This document shows, piece after piece, positions 1-6,842 of a DNA stretch of 27,775 nt. The notes under the pieces are model-generated. The model was given only the letters and a program-made list of their open reading frames with translations, did no database searches and was not told the DNA's origin. Location: contig CAMUPZ010000007.1 of assembly GCA_947095985.1 (NCBI GenBank), positions 1-27,775 of the forward strand, read 5' to 3'. The position numbers and the translations under genes are program-made. This stretch comes from an uncultured Candidatus Saccharibacteria bacterium. Lineage in GTDB: Bacteria; Patescibacteriota; Saccharimonadia; Saccharimonadales; Saccharimonadaceae. Numbering within the stretch: the stretch's first letter is position 1; every line of letters begins with the position of its first letter.

Positions 1-70
1 GCATAATATCGCCCGCCTCCAGCGCCACGCTTTTCGCAAAATCCAGCCATTCTTGCTGCTGGTTAGTCAT
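1..70 (-). CDS. Inositol monophosphatase family protein, N-terminal fragment
   Basis: Only the first 23 codons are inside the window; the gene runs off the left edge. The peptide begins MTNQQQEWLDFAKSVALEAG and continues DIM, which resembles the first helix of the inositol monophosphatase/SuhB/CysQ family, where an ALEAG-like helix precedes the sugar-phosphate phosphatase core. The ATG at 70 is preceded by an AAAGGA Shine-Dalgarno sequence about 7 nt upstream, which supports the start. No catalytic residue lies in the visible part, so the family call rests on a short stretch only. Confidence 0.5.
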   Translation of the reverse strand, partial: MTNQQQEWLDFAKSVALEAGDIM

Positions 71-365
71 AGCCGTTCCTTTCTCATCTCCAAAATAAAA
101 TCACCTCTTTTGACTTCGAGAATCCGCTGGAGGTGTTTCAAACGGACGGTACCATCTCGATTCCAAAAGAAGTGATTCTTTTAGCTCTTCATTCGCTATT
201 TACGCAAGCTCACGGCGGGGTCTAATTTCAGTTGATTCAAAATCAGGCTGATTTCTTCCCGCAGGCTTCGCGGCTGATAACCGCTCACTTCGCGCTAGCC
301 CTGCCAGAGAATACCTCATCAAGCACACACGAAAACGCCTTATTCACATTTTACTACATAAAATT
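71..365. other. Sparse region without a convincing gene
   Basis: No complete gene with a good start was found here. On the minus strand 288-196 reads as a 30-residue peptide (VSGYQPRSLREEISLILNQL, then KLDPAVSLRK and a stop) that looks protein-like but is preceded by an in-frame stop and lacks a ribosome site. A second minus-strand frame ends at 69 with a TGA overlapping the ATG of the gene at the left edge. A plus-strand frame from 73 to 225 is open but has no ATG. These may be decayed gene remnants; none can be called firmly. Confidence 0.3.
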
Positions 366-412
366 AAATAACGCTATATCTAGCGCAAGCACACTAGATA
401 TAGCGTTATTTT
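366..412. terminator. Strong bidirectional intrinsic terminator
   Basis: A perfect 18-bp inverted repeat (366-383 with 394-411) encloses a 10-nt loop. The stem begins with AAATAA and ends with TTATTTT, so both strands carry a U-rich tail. It lies downstream of the minus-strand DUF916-like gene and probably ends that transcript. It would equally stop plus-strand reading. The stretch 413-513 between this hairpin and the gene holds nothing recognisable. Confidence 0.85.
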
Positions 413-513
413 GAGCCGGACCAGACTAGAAACCTCGTTTTCGGCAATCACATCTTCCGGCAAGCATTTTACGGGAGCTATTCCCCCAGAAAACATGCCA
501 GCATAATATACCG

Positions 514-1500
514 TTAACGATTCCCAAAGCGGATTGACTTCTTACGCCGTTTGATAACGACAGCCATCACAATTACTAGAATAATGACAAGCAATAGCCC
601 GCCGCCAATTATCGCCAGCGCTGTGGTCGACGGCCAGAAAAACAACTCTTTTGGCTCGATGGTTTTCGTCATCAATTCACCCTGATTTTGACTAATACCC
701 CATTCACCAGCTTTTTTCTTATAAGAAATCGAGAGTTCTGCTGTATATTTTCCGCCCCAGAACGGCTCCAACTTACTTTCATAACGGAATTGACGAGTCT
801 CGTTGGCAATTATTGCGTTCACGCCTCCATTCTGATAGACAATATTACCAGCTGGATCCTTAACCACCAACTTTACATCAACATCAGCTGAAACGTTGCC
901 GACATTCTTCAGCGCAATTTCATACAACTGACTACCGTTTTCATTCTTGATATCAAATTTGTCAATCGCCACATCACGATGAATATCGCCAGGCACAACT
1001 ATCGCCATCCGAATAGCCTGCCGCGTTTGTATCTGGACACCACCAGTTGCCGCCGGTTGGGTGTCTTTTCGCTGCACAACAATGCAGGCATTATGCTCGC
1101 CAACATCCACCTTATTAGGGACGGTAACGGTGAAATCGACCAATTTATTTTCTTTTGGCTCAAGCGTCACCTCCTGCTTGGGAATAACAACCCACTTACC
1201 AGCATCAATCTTATCCTCCACTTTTTGCTTGCAGGTCATATCGCCAGTTGCCGTTACTGTGCCGTCAACAGCATACACCTCAACTGTTGCTTTTTCGTCT
1301 AGTCCGTTCTGAAGTTGCAATTGGTCTGACTTTGAAGCGCCGCCAGAAAGATTGTAAATAAAAATCGACTGCGTTCGTGGATTATTTGGGTCGGGATGTG
1401 CCGGTCGACTGCCAATTCCAGCAGCAGATACTGACATAGGTAAAATTAGACCCACAACGACAGCCGATCCAACTATTTTACGCCACAATGAACTATTCAT
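514..1500 (-). CDS. DUF916/WxL-binding-like membrane-anchored surface protein
   Basis: A 328-aa protein with a signal peptide (about residues 1-27, ending SVSAAG), two beta-rich domains, and a C-terminal membrane helix (about 292-316) followed by a basic KRRKK tail. The first domain (about 30-170) has the pattern of the DUF916 peptidoglycan-binding family that accompanies WxL proteins in Firmicutes: a sequence around FIYNLSGG, then a VEVYAVDG strand. The second half (175-285) looks like an Ig-type fold resembling the DUF3324 partner domain. Cys90 and Cys139 could form a disulfide. The start is set at 1500 because AAGGAGGGAT lies just before that ATG; the longer TTG start at 1515 would place this site inside the gene. 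By family knowledge such proteins tether WxL proteins to the envelope; here that role is inferred from the WxL-like genes upstream. Confidence 0.65.
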   Translation of the reverse strand: MNSSLWRKIVGSAVVVGLILPMSVSAAGIGSRPAHPDPNNPRTQSIFIYNLSGGASKSDQLQLQNGLDEKATVEVYAVDGTVTATGDMTCKQKVEDKIDAGKWVVIPKQEVTLEPKENKLVDFTVTVPNKVDVGEHNACIVVQRKDTQPAATGGVQIQTRQAIRMAIVVPGDIHRDVAIDKFDIKNENGSQLYEIALKNVGNVSADVDVKLVVKDPAGNIVYQNGGVNAIIANETRQFRYESKLEPFWGGKYTAELSISYKKKAGEWGISQNQGELMTKTIEPKELFFWPSTTALAIIGGGLLLVIILVIVMAVVIKRRKKSIRFGNR

Positions 1501-1528
1501 ATCCCTCCTTGTCAAAACTATACTGCTT

Positions 1529-1537
1529 ATTATACCA
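1529..1537 (-). promoter_or_regulatory. Extended -10 promoter of the DUF916-like gene
   Basis: On the minus strand TGG-TATAAT forms an extended -10 box about 28 nt before the ATG at 1500. No good -35 is visible. Together with the terminator at 1574-1605 it shows that this gene is transcribed separately from the WxL-like gene upstream. Confidence 0.6.
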
Positions 1538-1573
1538 AGATAATCTGCTTATGGCTACTGTCTTACGCAAATT

Positions 1574-1605
1574 AAAAACGGACATCCTTAAGGGTGTCCG
1601 TTTTT
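1574..1605. terminator. Bidirectional terminator after the WxL-like gene
   Basis: A 14-bp stem (1574-1587 with 1592-1605, one wobble pair) with a TTAA loop is flanked by A5 on the left and T5 on the right. It lies 18 nt beyond the stop of the minus-strand WxL-like gene and should end the RCC1/LASTG/WxL transcript. Confidence 0.85.
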
Positions 1606-1622
1606 ATAAATTTCTTAACTAT

Positions 1623-2252
1623 TTAGATAGCGGCAACAGTTTGTGTCATTGGCAAGGTATATGCACCTGCTTGCTGACCAGCTGGAATATCTTGTTTCAA
1701 GCTAACACCAGTGATGTAACCGTTCCAAATGGCATCAGCACTCGCTGAAGCACTCATCAAAGTAACTGGATTACTGCCAGAAAATGCCATTGAGCTACCC
1801 TTGGTGATACCAGTGGTTGCACCAACTACCGGAGTAACTGTGCCAGTTGATGGATCAACCGTTAGACGACCATCAGCGGCAGTACCGTTATATTTATAGT
1901 TTTTACCACCGTCTGTCCATTTGCCAGTACCCGGAGTGGTTGCGTTCAAAGTCAGCGTCCAGCCGTTATTAGCACCGCCAGGGTTATCAACGGAAATACG
2001 CTTGTCATTTTCACCAAATGTGCCTGTTGAGATCTGAGCTGACGTAGACAATGTCACGGCACCCATCGCAAATGTTGGGTTACTGACAACCGCATTGCTT
2101 GAGTTACGGATATCGGTACTTAATACGCCGGCATTAATTGTTTGAGTCAAAGTAGAGTTGGCGGTATTCGCCGCATAAACGGCAGAGCCAGCCAATCCAG
2201 CAAGACTAACTGCTCCAAATCCGACAGCTGCCAATAATTTTAATTTTTTCAT
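1623..2252 (-). CDS. Small secreted WxL-like domain protein
   Basis: A 209-aa secreted protein with a signal peptide (MKKLKLL... to about AVYAANT, residues 1-28), then one beta-rich domain. The motif GWTLTLN at 97-103 matches the first W-x-L signature of WxL domains. The C-terminus (IPAGQQAGAYTLPMTQTV, about 189-206) resembles the distal WxL strand, although the second W-x-L is replaced by M-T-Q-T. It has no membrane anchor, as usual for WxL proteins, which bind the wall or a partner non-covalently. The same domain forms the C-terminus of the RCC1-like protein two genes upstream. The start is at 2252, with AAGGAGGG just before it and the signal peptide directly after; a longer ATG at 2318 overlapping the previous stop is less likely. 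Confidence 0.7.
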   Translation of the reverse strand: MKKLKLLAAVGFGAVSLAGLAGSAVYAANTANSTLTQTINAGVLSTDIRNSSNAVVSNPTFAMGAVTLSTSAQISTGTFGENDKRISVDNPGGANNGWTLTLNATTPGTGKWTDGGKNYKYNGTAADGRLTVDPSTGTVTPVVGATTGITKGSSMAFSGSNPVTLMSASASADAIWNGYITGVSLKQDIPAGQQAGAYTLPMTQTVAAI

Positions 2253-2310
2253 TTTCCCTCCTTGTTTTGTGAATTTAATTTGTTTATCGTAAATTATTAC
2301 GCTTATTTCT

Positions 2311-3003
2311 TCATCCATCCCGCTCCTTTTCTTTTTTACGAATCAACAGCAGAATGGATGCTACAAAAATTGCGGTGACACCAATGGTAATCATCAGCCA
2401 CACGCTAGCGCCCGTACTTGCTAAAGTTCGGCCAATTTTCTTAACTATATTCGGGATAGCAATAATCTCCCCAATGGTTTGTTTTGGAATAGTGACTGAA
2501 AAATCAGCAAACTGAGTTACCTCTGGCGATAAAGGGTTAGTCCTCATTTTGGCCGTAGCTCGCCCATTATAAGTATGACCTGGAGTTAGTGGCATAAAAT
2601 TATCCCCTGGATGGTCGTTTTGCCAATTTGAGAAATCTAATGTCCAAACGTTACCATTCACCCGAAGTTCACTATCTCGTCCCAACACAAACGTCCGTCC
2701 GTTAAACTCCACTGTCAGATCATGTTGACCTGTTATAGGATTGGTGACTGCATGGACCGCGTCATATACGCCATATAAAACTGGATGTTTCTTATCCACC
2801 AAATCGAGCTTCATAAACTTTGGTGCAAAAATTTGACAATCTGGATGATTTAATTGATTACCGTTCTCCAGTGTAGTGTGTGTACAATCAATATCCCGAA
2901 TCACCTGCGACAACGTCGAATCTGCAGTCGCAAAAACCGGCGAAGGAATGCTCATTGCAACAAGTAGTGTGATAGTAGTGAATAATTTTTTTACTCTGCT
3001 CAT
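2311..3003 (-). CDS. LASTG-type sortase-anchored surface protein
   Basis: A 230-aa protein with a signal peptide (about 1-26, ending PVFATA), an ectodomain that I do not recognise, and a complete C-terminal sorting signal: LASTG at 194-198, a hydrophobic helix (about 199-221) and the basic tail RKKEKER. LASTG is a variant of LPXTG, so a class-A or housekeeping-like sortase would be expected; none is encoded in this window. Cys40 and Cys56 may pair as a disulfide. The start is placed at the ATG at 3003, with AGGGGG upstream. It begins 8 nt after the RCC1 gene stop, so the two are co-transcribed. Position and anchor type suggest it fixes the RCC1/WxL complex to the wall (inference). Confidence 0.6.
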   Translation of the reverse strand: MSRVKKLFTTITLLVAMSIPSPVFATADSTLSQVIRDIDCTHTTLENGNQLNHPDCQIFAPKFMKLDLVDKKHPVLYGVYDAVHAVTNPITGQHDLTVEFNGRTFVLGRDSELRVNGNVWTLDFSNWQNDHPGDNFMPLTPGHTYNGRATAKMRTNPLSPEVTQFADFSVTIPKQTIGEIIAIPNIVKKIGRTLASTGASVWLMITIGVTAIFVASILLLIRKKEKERDG

Positions 3004-3011
3004 CACACCCC

Positions 3012-5438
3012 CTACTGCGCCGTCACCGTTAATGTCATTGGTAAATTATACACGCCAGGACTCTGATATGCCGGAATAGTCTGGTTCAGCCTAACATTAC
3101 GCAATAAAAAGGCACAGCCCAGCTGACCGGTTGAACTACTGCTGCTCATCAGTGTAATACTATTTGCATTTGCTCCTCCCGCCTGGAACTGCAAATCAGA
3201 ACCCTTTTGTACACCACTAGTGTTACACGACGATCCACTCAATGAATTACCCGACGTGATGACAGAGGCAGCCGCAAACTTAACCGACAAGAACCCCTGA
3301 CTGTCACTATTACCATTAAACATGTATGACTTGGTGCCACCTGACTGATGCCAGCGAGCAGTCGACCCGTTAGAAGCTGATAACACCACACTCCATCCAG
3401 CATCAGTCTGCGTATTAACCACCTCAATCTGCTTTGAACTGGCGTCCGATAGAGAAGCGCCCGTGATTACACTGTTTCTGCTCGTGGTCGCATCAGCAAA
3501 TCTCGCGGTTGGATTAACCACTGTTGTTCCCGCGCTGTTCGCAAAACGAAGATCCAGCGACCCAGGAGCCGTCTTAAACTCTGGGTATGCCTCATATGTA
3601 TCAACACTAGTACCCGGCGCAGCGGTAGTGTCTGTGACTAAGCGAACACAATAATTTTCATTCCTATCAAGTCCCCTATCAGCCAGTACCAAATCCCAAA
3701 CCCCCACTTCGCCAGCAGCTATATCTTGGGCGTTCACAAACGTTGTCCAAGGACTATTCTTTCTGACAATCGTCTGCGGGCGCGTACCAACGGTATTATC
3801 TGGTAATGCTGGATCATCTGAAATCTTAGTTATGGCCGTACCATCTGTTGGACCGCTTGTGGCGTACCTGAGTTTTGCCGCTCCATTAATCGCCTGCCAA
3901 GCCGCACCATTAACTGCTGAACATGTCACTGCACTACCCTTTTTTGCATATTCGGCGCGTAATTTAATTGCTGAGTCTCCAATGATTCGCCCTGGAGTTG
4001 ACAACGACGTAGGCGTTAGTGCATTAGACGACCAACCGTCACCCAATTGGTAATGCGTGTTCTCACCCCAACAATAAACATAACCTCTGGTTGTTGAAGC
4101 ACACGAGAAATTATTACCATTAGATATCTCGAGTATAGTATTATCGGCAGTTATAGATGGCATGTTGACTTTTACTGGAGATGTCGAGCCAGAAGTCGAA
4201 CCGTTGCCCAGCTGACCCTTGTCGCCAGCTCCCCAACAGTAAACATCTCCACTGCTAATCAATACACAAGTATGCTCGTAGTTAGCTTTTACCCGTCTAA
4301 TCGTCTTTCCGCCACCAAGAATTCCACCTACCGAGACAGACGAAGGAGCATAGCTATCCGTAGTTGACCCATTGCCAATCTGTCCCCTATTATTTTTTCC
4401 CCAGCAATACAATCCTTGGGAACCCGAAATTACAGCACAAGCATGAGTGGCATGTCCAGAAATTGACTCAACCTTCTTGCCGCCAAAGCTTATCCGTACC
4501 GGACGCGCAGAATAGCCGCTAGTTTGACCGGTACCAATCCGACCATTTTCAGTAGTACCCCAACAAAATACCGAGCCGTCAGTCGTTAAGGCGCACGAGT
4601 AGAAAAATCCCGCAATAATCTGCTTAACTCGTCGCCCTCCAAAATCATTCATGGAAGTAGCTACTGGCACATTAGATATGGTCGTTGAATTATTACCTAG
4701 TTCACCATAAGTATTCTGCCCCCAGCAATAGATTTTACCATCGGAGTCTAGTGCACAGTTATGATTAAACCCTGCAGCAATTTGCGTAATATTTTTACCT
4801 GACATCACCCCCGAAGTACTAACGGCCACCGGTGCATTAGCCTGGTTATAAGTCCCATTCCCTAACTCTCCATTGCTTCCATAGCCCCAGCAATACACTC
4901 TGTTATCAGAAGCAATTGCACAAGAATGCCAATCTCCAGTAGCAATCTGCTTAATAGTTTTACCACTTAAGTCGCCGTCAGTGTAAATAGGCGTCGGAGT
5001 GCTCGAATCAGAAGTTGAGTTAGTGCCAAGCGCCCCCCAAGCACCCTCTCCCCAACAATAAGCCTTATTGTCTGACAAAATAGCACAACCGTGGTTATGT
5101 CCTTCGCCGCCTGCCGACAAACTTTTTGTGAACAGCCCTTTATTCTGCACGCCAACTCGCAAACGAAAATCAGCACCAGGCTTTGACAATGTGACCTGAC
5201 TATTAGTACCAGCTAATGGAGCTCCCGGATTAGCTGAATTTGACGGACTGTAAAAGCGATATGAGACTTGGCCAATTTCATTCTGTTTACCGCCCGCTGG
5301 AATTGTCGCATGACTCTGCTGCGATGTCACAAAAATAAAGCTCATGACCGCAAAAACAGCAATAATACCGCTAAAAATAAAACAATATCCCGTTCGGCGC
5401 CTATTTTTAATTAATAATGACTTCTTATTTTTTATCAT
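3012..5438 (-). CDS. Secreted seven-blade RCC1-like protein with C-terminal WxL-like domain
   Basis: An 808-aa exported protein. Residues 1-44 are a long signal peptide or membrane anchor with a basic start (KNRRRTGY). Residues about 105-475 contain seven RCC1-type repeats of about 55 residues, each with an (H/Y/F)xCA...(V/I/L)(Y/F)CWG...G(E/Q/R/A)(L/I)G signature, consistent with a seven-bladed beta-propeller. Each repeat holds two cysteines 10-11 residues apart (118/128, 173/183, 228/238, 282/292, 334/345, 391/401, 446/456), so every blade could be disulfide-stapled. A linker region (485-620) carries Cys506 and Cys597. Residues 625-808 form a domain homologous to the small WxL-like protein, with GWSVVLS at 681-687, Cys738/Cys775 and a matching IPAYQSPGVYNLPMT end. 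The substrate or partner is unknown; RCC1 propellers commonly bind proteins. It heads the surface operon, 84 nt after VKOR. Confidence 0.75.
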   Translation of the reverse strand: MIKNKKSLLIKNRRRTGYCFIFSGIIAVFAVMSFIFVTSQQSHATIPAGGKQNEIGQVSYRFYSPSNSANPGAPLAGTNSQVTLSKPGADFRLRVGVQNKGLFTKSLSAGGEGHNHGCAILSDNKAYCWGEGAWGALGTNSTSDSSTPTPIYTDGDLSGKTIKQIATGDWHSCAIASDNRVYCWGYGSNGELGNGTYNQANAPVAVSTSGVMSGKNITQIAAGFNHNCALDSDGKIYCWGQNTYGELGNNSTTISNVPVATSMNDFGGRRVKQIIAGFFYSCALTTDGSVFCWGTTENGRIGTGQTSGYSARPVRISFGGKKVESISGHATHACAVISGSQGLYCWGKNNRGQIGNGSTTDSYAPSSVSVGGILGGGKTIRRVKANYEHTCVLISSGDVYCWGAGDKGQLGNGSTSGSTSPVKVNMPSITADNTILEISNGNNFSCASTTRGYVYCWGENTHYQLGDGWSSNALTPTSLSTPGRIIGDSAIKLRAEYAKKGSAVTCSAVNGAAWQAINGAAKLRYATSGPTDGTAITKISDDPALPDNTVGTRPQTIVRKNSPWTTFVNAQDIAAGEVGVWDLVLADRGLDRNENYCVRLVTDTTAAPGTSVDTYEAYPEFKTAPGSLDLRFANSAGTTVVNPTARFADATTSRNSVITGASLSDASSKQIEVVNTQTDAGWSVVLSASNGSTARWHQSGGTKSYMFNGNSDSQGFLSVKFAAASVITSGNSLSGSSCNTSGVQKGSDLQFQAGGANANSITLMSSSSSTGQLGCAFLLRNVRLNQTIPAYQSPGVYNLPMTLTVTAQ

Positions 5439-5485
5439 GCTCTATTGTTCTTAATTGAGCCCTACCCTATGATTACTCATCATCA

Positions 5486-5494
5486 AGTATACCA
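5486..5494 (-). promoter_or_regulatory. Extended -10 promoter before the RCC1-like gene
   Basis: In the 84-nt gap after VKOR the minus strand reads TGG-TATACT, an extended -10 box, giving a leader of about 40 nt. There is no convincing -35 and no terminator between VKOR and this site, so read-through from the ftsA operon remains possible. Confidence 0.5.
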
Positions 5495-5522
5495 TAAGCT
5501 TTTTAGATAAAAAAATGACTCT

Positions 5523-6131
5523 TTAGAACAGCTGTCCGCCAAACTTAGCAATTATTGCTACGACGACTAAAACAATTACAGATACAGCAATAAGCGCATC
5601 ATATCCACCACTAACAAATTTCTGCGCACCCCACCAAGAAATATTTTTCCGCAAAATATTATAACGTGTCAATCCGAATAAGATCATCGTCATCCCCACG
5701 TCAAGGGTCAAACACCATGGACACAGCGCGCCAATTTCAATGTAGCTCATATAAAACATCCAGGCGGCAAAAACCATCCCCACTATCGCTCCAGCTTGCG
5801 CCGCCTGCATGAACCACTTCGGGAACTTCGCGCCCGCAAGTAACGCCACGGCAATCGTCACCATAACAGGCAAAGTCATCACGCCAATGAAGCTGTTTGG
5901 AAATCCTAAAATAGTTGCCGACCAATGGTTGGCTACCGTTGAACAGCTTAATACTGAGTTAAGGTCACAGCTCAGCACTGCATGAGAATTCTTTGCTAAT
6001 ATAAGCGCCTCGATAGACAACATAAAGGACGCCAGCAGCCCCAAAACACTACCTATAAGCATGATAAACGCTGCCAAATTTTGTCGTTTTAAATCCTTGT
6101 GAAAAAACCAATTTCGAATTTTATTGAACAT
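5523..6131 (-). CDS. Vitamin K epoxide reductase (VKOR) family disulfide-forming protein
   Basis: A 202-aa integral membrane protein with about five hydrophobic helices (roughly 18-46, 80-100, 108-130, 137-157, 178-198). It has all hallmark VKOR residues: the loop cysteines Cys55 and Cys63 (SCDLNSVLSC), the GFPNSFIG segment (76-83), and the active CPWC centre (137-140). In bacteria lacking DsbB, VKOR re-oxidises a thioredoxin-like partner and passes electrons to quinone, driving disulfide formation in exported proteins. No fused thioredoxin domain is present. The upstream gene overlaps it by 11 nt and encodes a thioredoxin-like protein, but that protein lacks CxxC. The obvious client is the cysteine-rich RCC1-like protein encoded immediately downstream. 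Confidence 0.85.
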   Translation of the reverse strand: MFNKIRNWFFHKDLKRQNLAAFIMLIGSVLGLLASFMLSIEALILAKNSHAVLSCDLNSVLSCSTVANHWSATILGFPNSFIGVMTLPVMVTIAVALLAGAKFPKWFMQAAQAGAIVGMVFAAWMFYMSYIEIGALCPWCLTLDVGMTMILFGLTRYNILRKNISWWGAQKFVSGGYDALIAVSVIVLVVVAIIAKFGGQLF

Positions 6132-6381
6132 AAAAACTCACCTCACTAATCGTTGGCAAAGGTCGACCACGCCACATATTTTGCATCTGTCCGCTGTTAC
6201 TCAGCGCAATAATCGTCGGGTACTCTACAATATCATATACTTCACAAAAATTATTGCCCTCCCTAGAATCAGGATCCATCTCCTCTAAAACCTCGCCTGT
6301 CTGTCGGCTAAAATCACGCAAAAAGTCAGTGACTTCACGCGCATGATCACTCTCCGGTCGGTAAACCACAACTATACGCAT
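6121..6381 (-). CDS. Thioredoxin-fold protein without CxxC motif
   Basis: An 86-aa protein with thioredoxin-like features: a first strand RIVVVYRP, a helix (12-25), and the segment YDIVEYPTIIALSNSGQ, which matches the cis-proline loop (Pro55) and the following hairpin of thioredoxins. Where CxxC should follow the first strand (about residues 7-13, YRPESDH) there is no cysteine; Cys46 is the only one. It is therefore unlikely to be an ordinary dithiol oxidoreductase and may be a binding or scaffold partner of VKOR. There is no signal peptide. The ATG follows the nrdR stop codon without a gap and the 3' end overlaps VKOR, so translation is coupled on both sides. Confidence 0.6.
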   Translation of the reverse strand: MRIVVVYRPESDHAREVTDFLRDFSRQTGEVLEEMDPDSREGNNFCEVYDIVEYPTIIALSNSGQMQNMWRGRPLPTISEVSFYVQ

Positions 6382-6837
6382 CTATAAACCCTGCTTATCT
6401 TTCTCTCGGCGCTTGGCTAAGATCTCCACGAAATCATCCAATGTCTTAAACTCATAAAAAACACTGGCAAAACGAATATACGCCACTTCATTACGACCAG
6501 CTAATTCATCAAGGACTTGATCGCCAATCTGCTTTGAGGTTACTTCTGACTCGCCTAGGGCATATAGAGAATCCTCAACTGCCGTAATAATATTATCGAC
6601 TTCCTCGTCGGACTTGAAAAATTTTCCAACTGAACGACGTGTTGAATTTGCCAATTTCACCCGATCAAACAACTCACGATCACCATTTTTCTTAATAACA
6701 GCCAGGTTTGGTTTTTCAATTCTTTCGTACGTTGTAAATCGCTTGCCGTCCGGAGCTTCTCGACGACGCCGAATTGCCGCACCATCAGAAACTTCCCGCG
6801 ACTCAATAACGCGACTATTACCAATGTTAAACACCAT
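6382..6837 (-). CDS. nrdR: NrdR-like transcriptional regulator lacking the zinc-ribbon cysteines
   Basis: A 151-aa NrdR homologue. NrdR represses ribonucleotide reductase genes and senses ATP/dATP through an ATP-cone domain. The DNA-binding half is recognisable (VIESRE, AIRRRRE, GKRFTTYER, residues 10-38) and the ATP-cone (about 43-131) is intact, ending in the typical VAYIRFASVFYEF. However, all four cysteines of the usual CPxC...CxxC zinc ribbon are gone: the N-terminus reads MVFNIGNSRV and the second knuckle is REAPDGKRF, three residues where CxxC has four. The start is fixed by AAGGAG 8 nt upstream and ftsZ ends just before it, so no N-terminus has been missed. It sits between ftsZ and the thioredoxin-like gene in one operon. 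No ribonucleotide reductase gene is in the window. Confidence 0.85.
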   Translation of the reverse strand: MVFNIGNSRVIESREVSDGAAIRRRREAPDGKRFTTYERIEKPNLAVIKKNGDRELFDRVKLANSTRRSVGKFFKSDEEVDNIITAVEDSLYALGESEVTSKQIGDQVLDELAGRNEVAYIRFASVFYEFKTLDDFVEILAKRREKDKQGL

Positions 6838-6842
6838 TTTAT

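Noticed and set aside
73..225. Plus-strand open frame with a protein-like end (IPKEVILLALHSLFTQAHGGV)
   Set aside because: There is no start codon, and it lies opposite the upstream region of the gene at the left edge; at most a decayed remnant.
232..414. 60-codon plus-strand frame starting MIQNQADFF
   Set aside because: It has no ribosome site and it runs through the perfect 18-bp terminator hairpin at 366-412, so it is unlikely to be a gene.
458..476. CAAGCATTTTAC shared with 14668-14679
   Set aside because: A 12-nt match in AT-rich intergenic DNA, not repeated elsewhere that I could see; probably chance.
2253..2318. Longer start of the WxL-like gene at 2318 (MDEEISVIIYDK...)
   Set aside because: The signal peptide and a strong AAGGAGGG site point to the ATG at 2252; the extra residues would precede the signal peptide.
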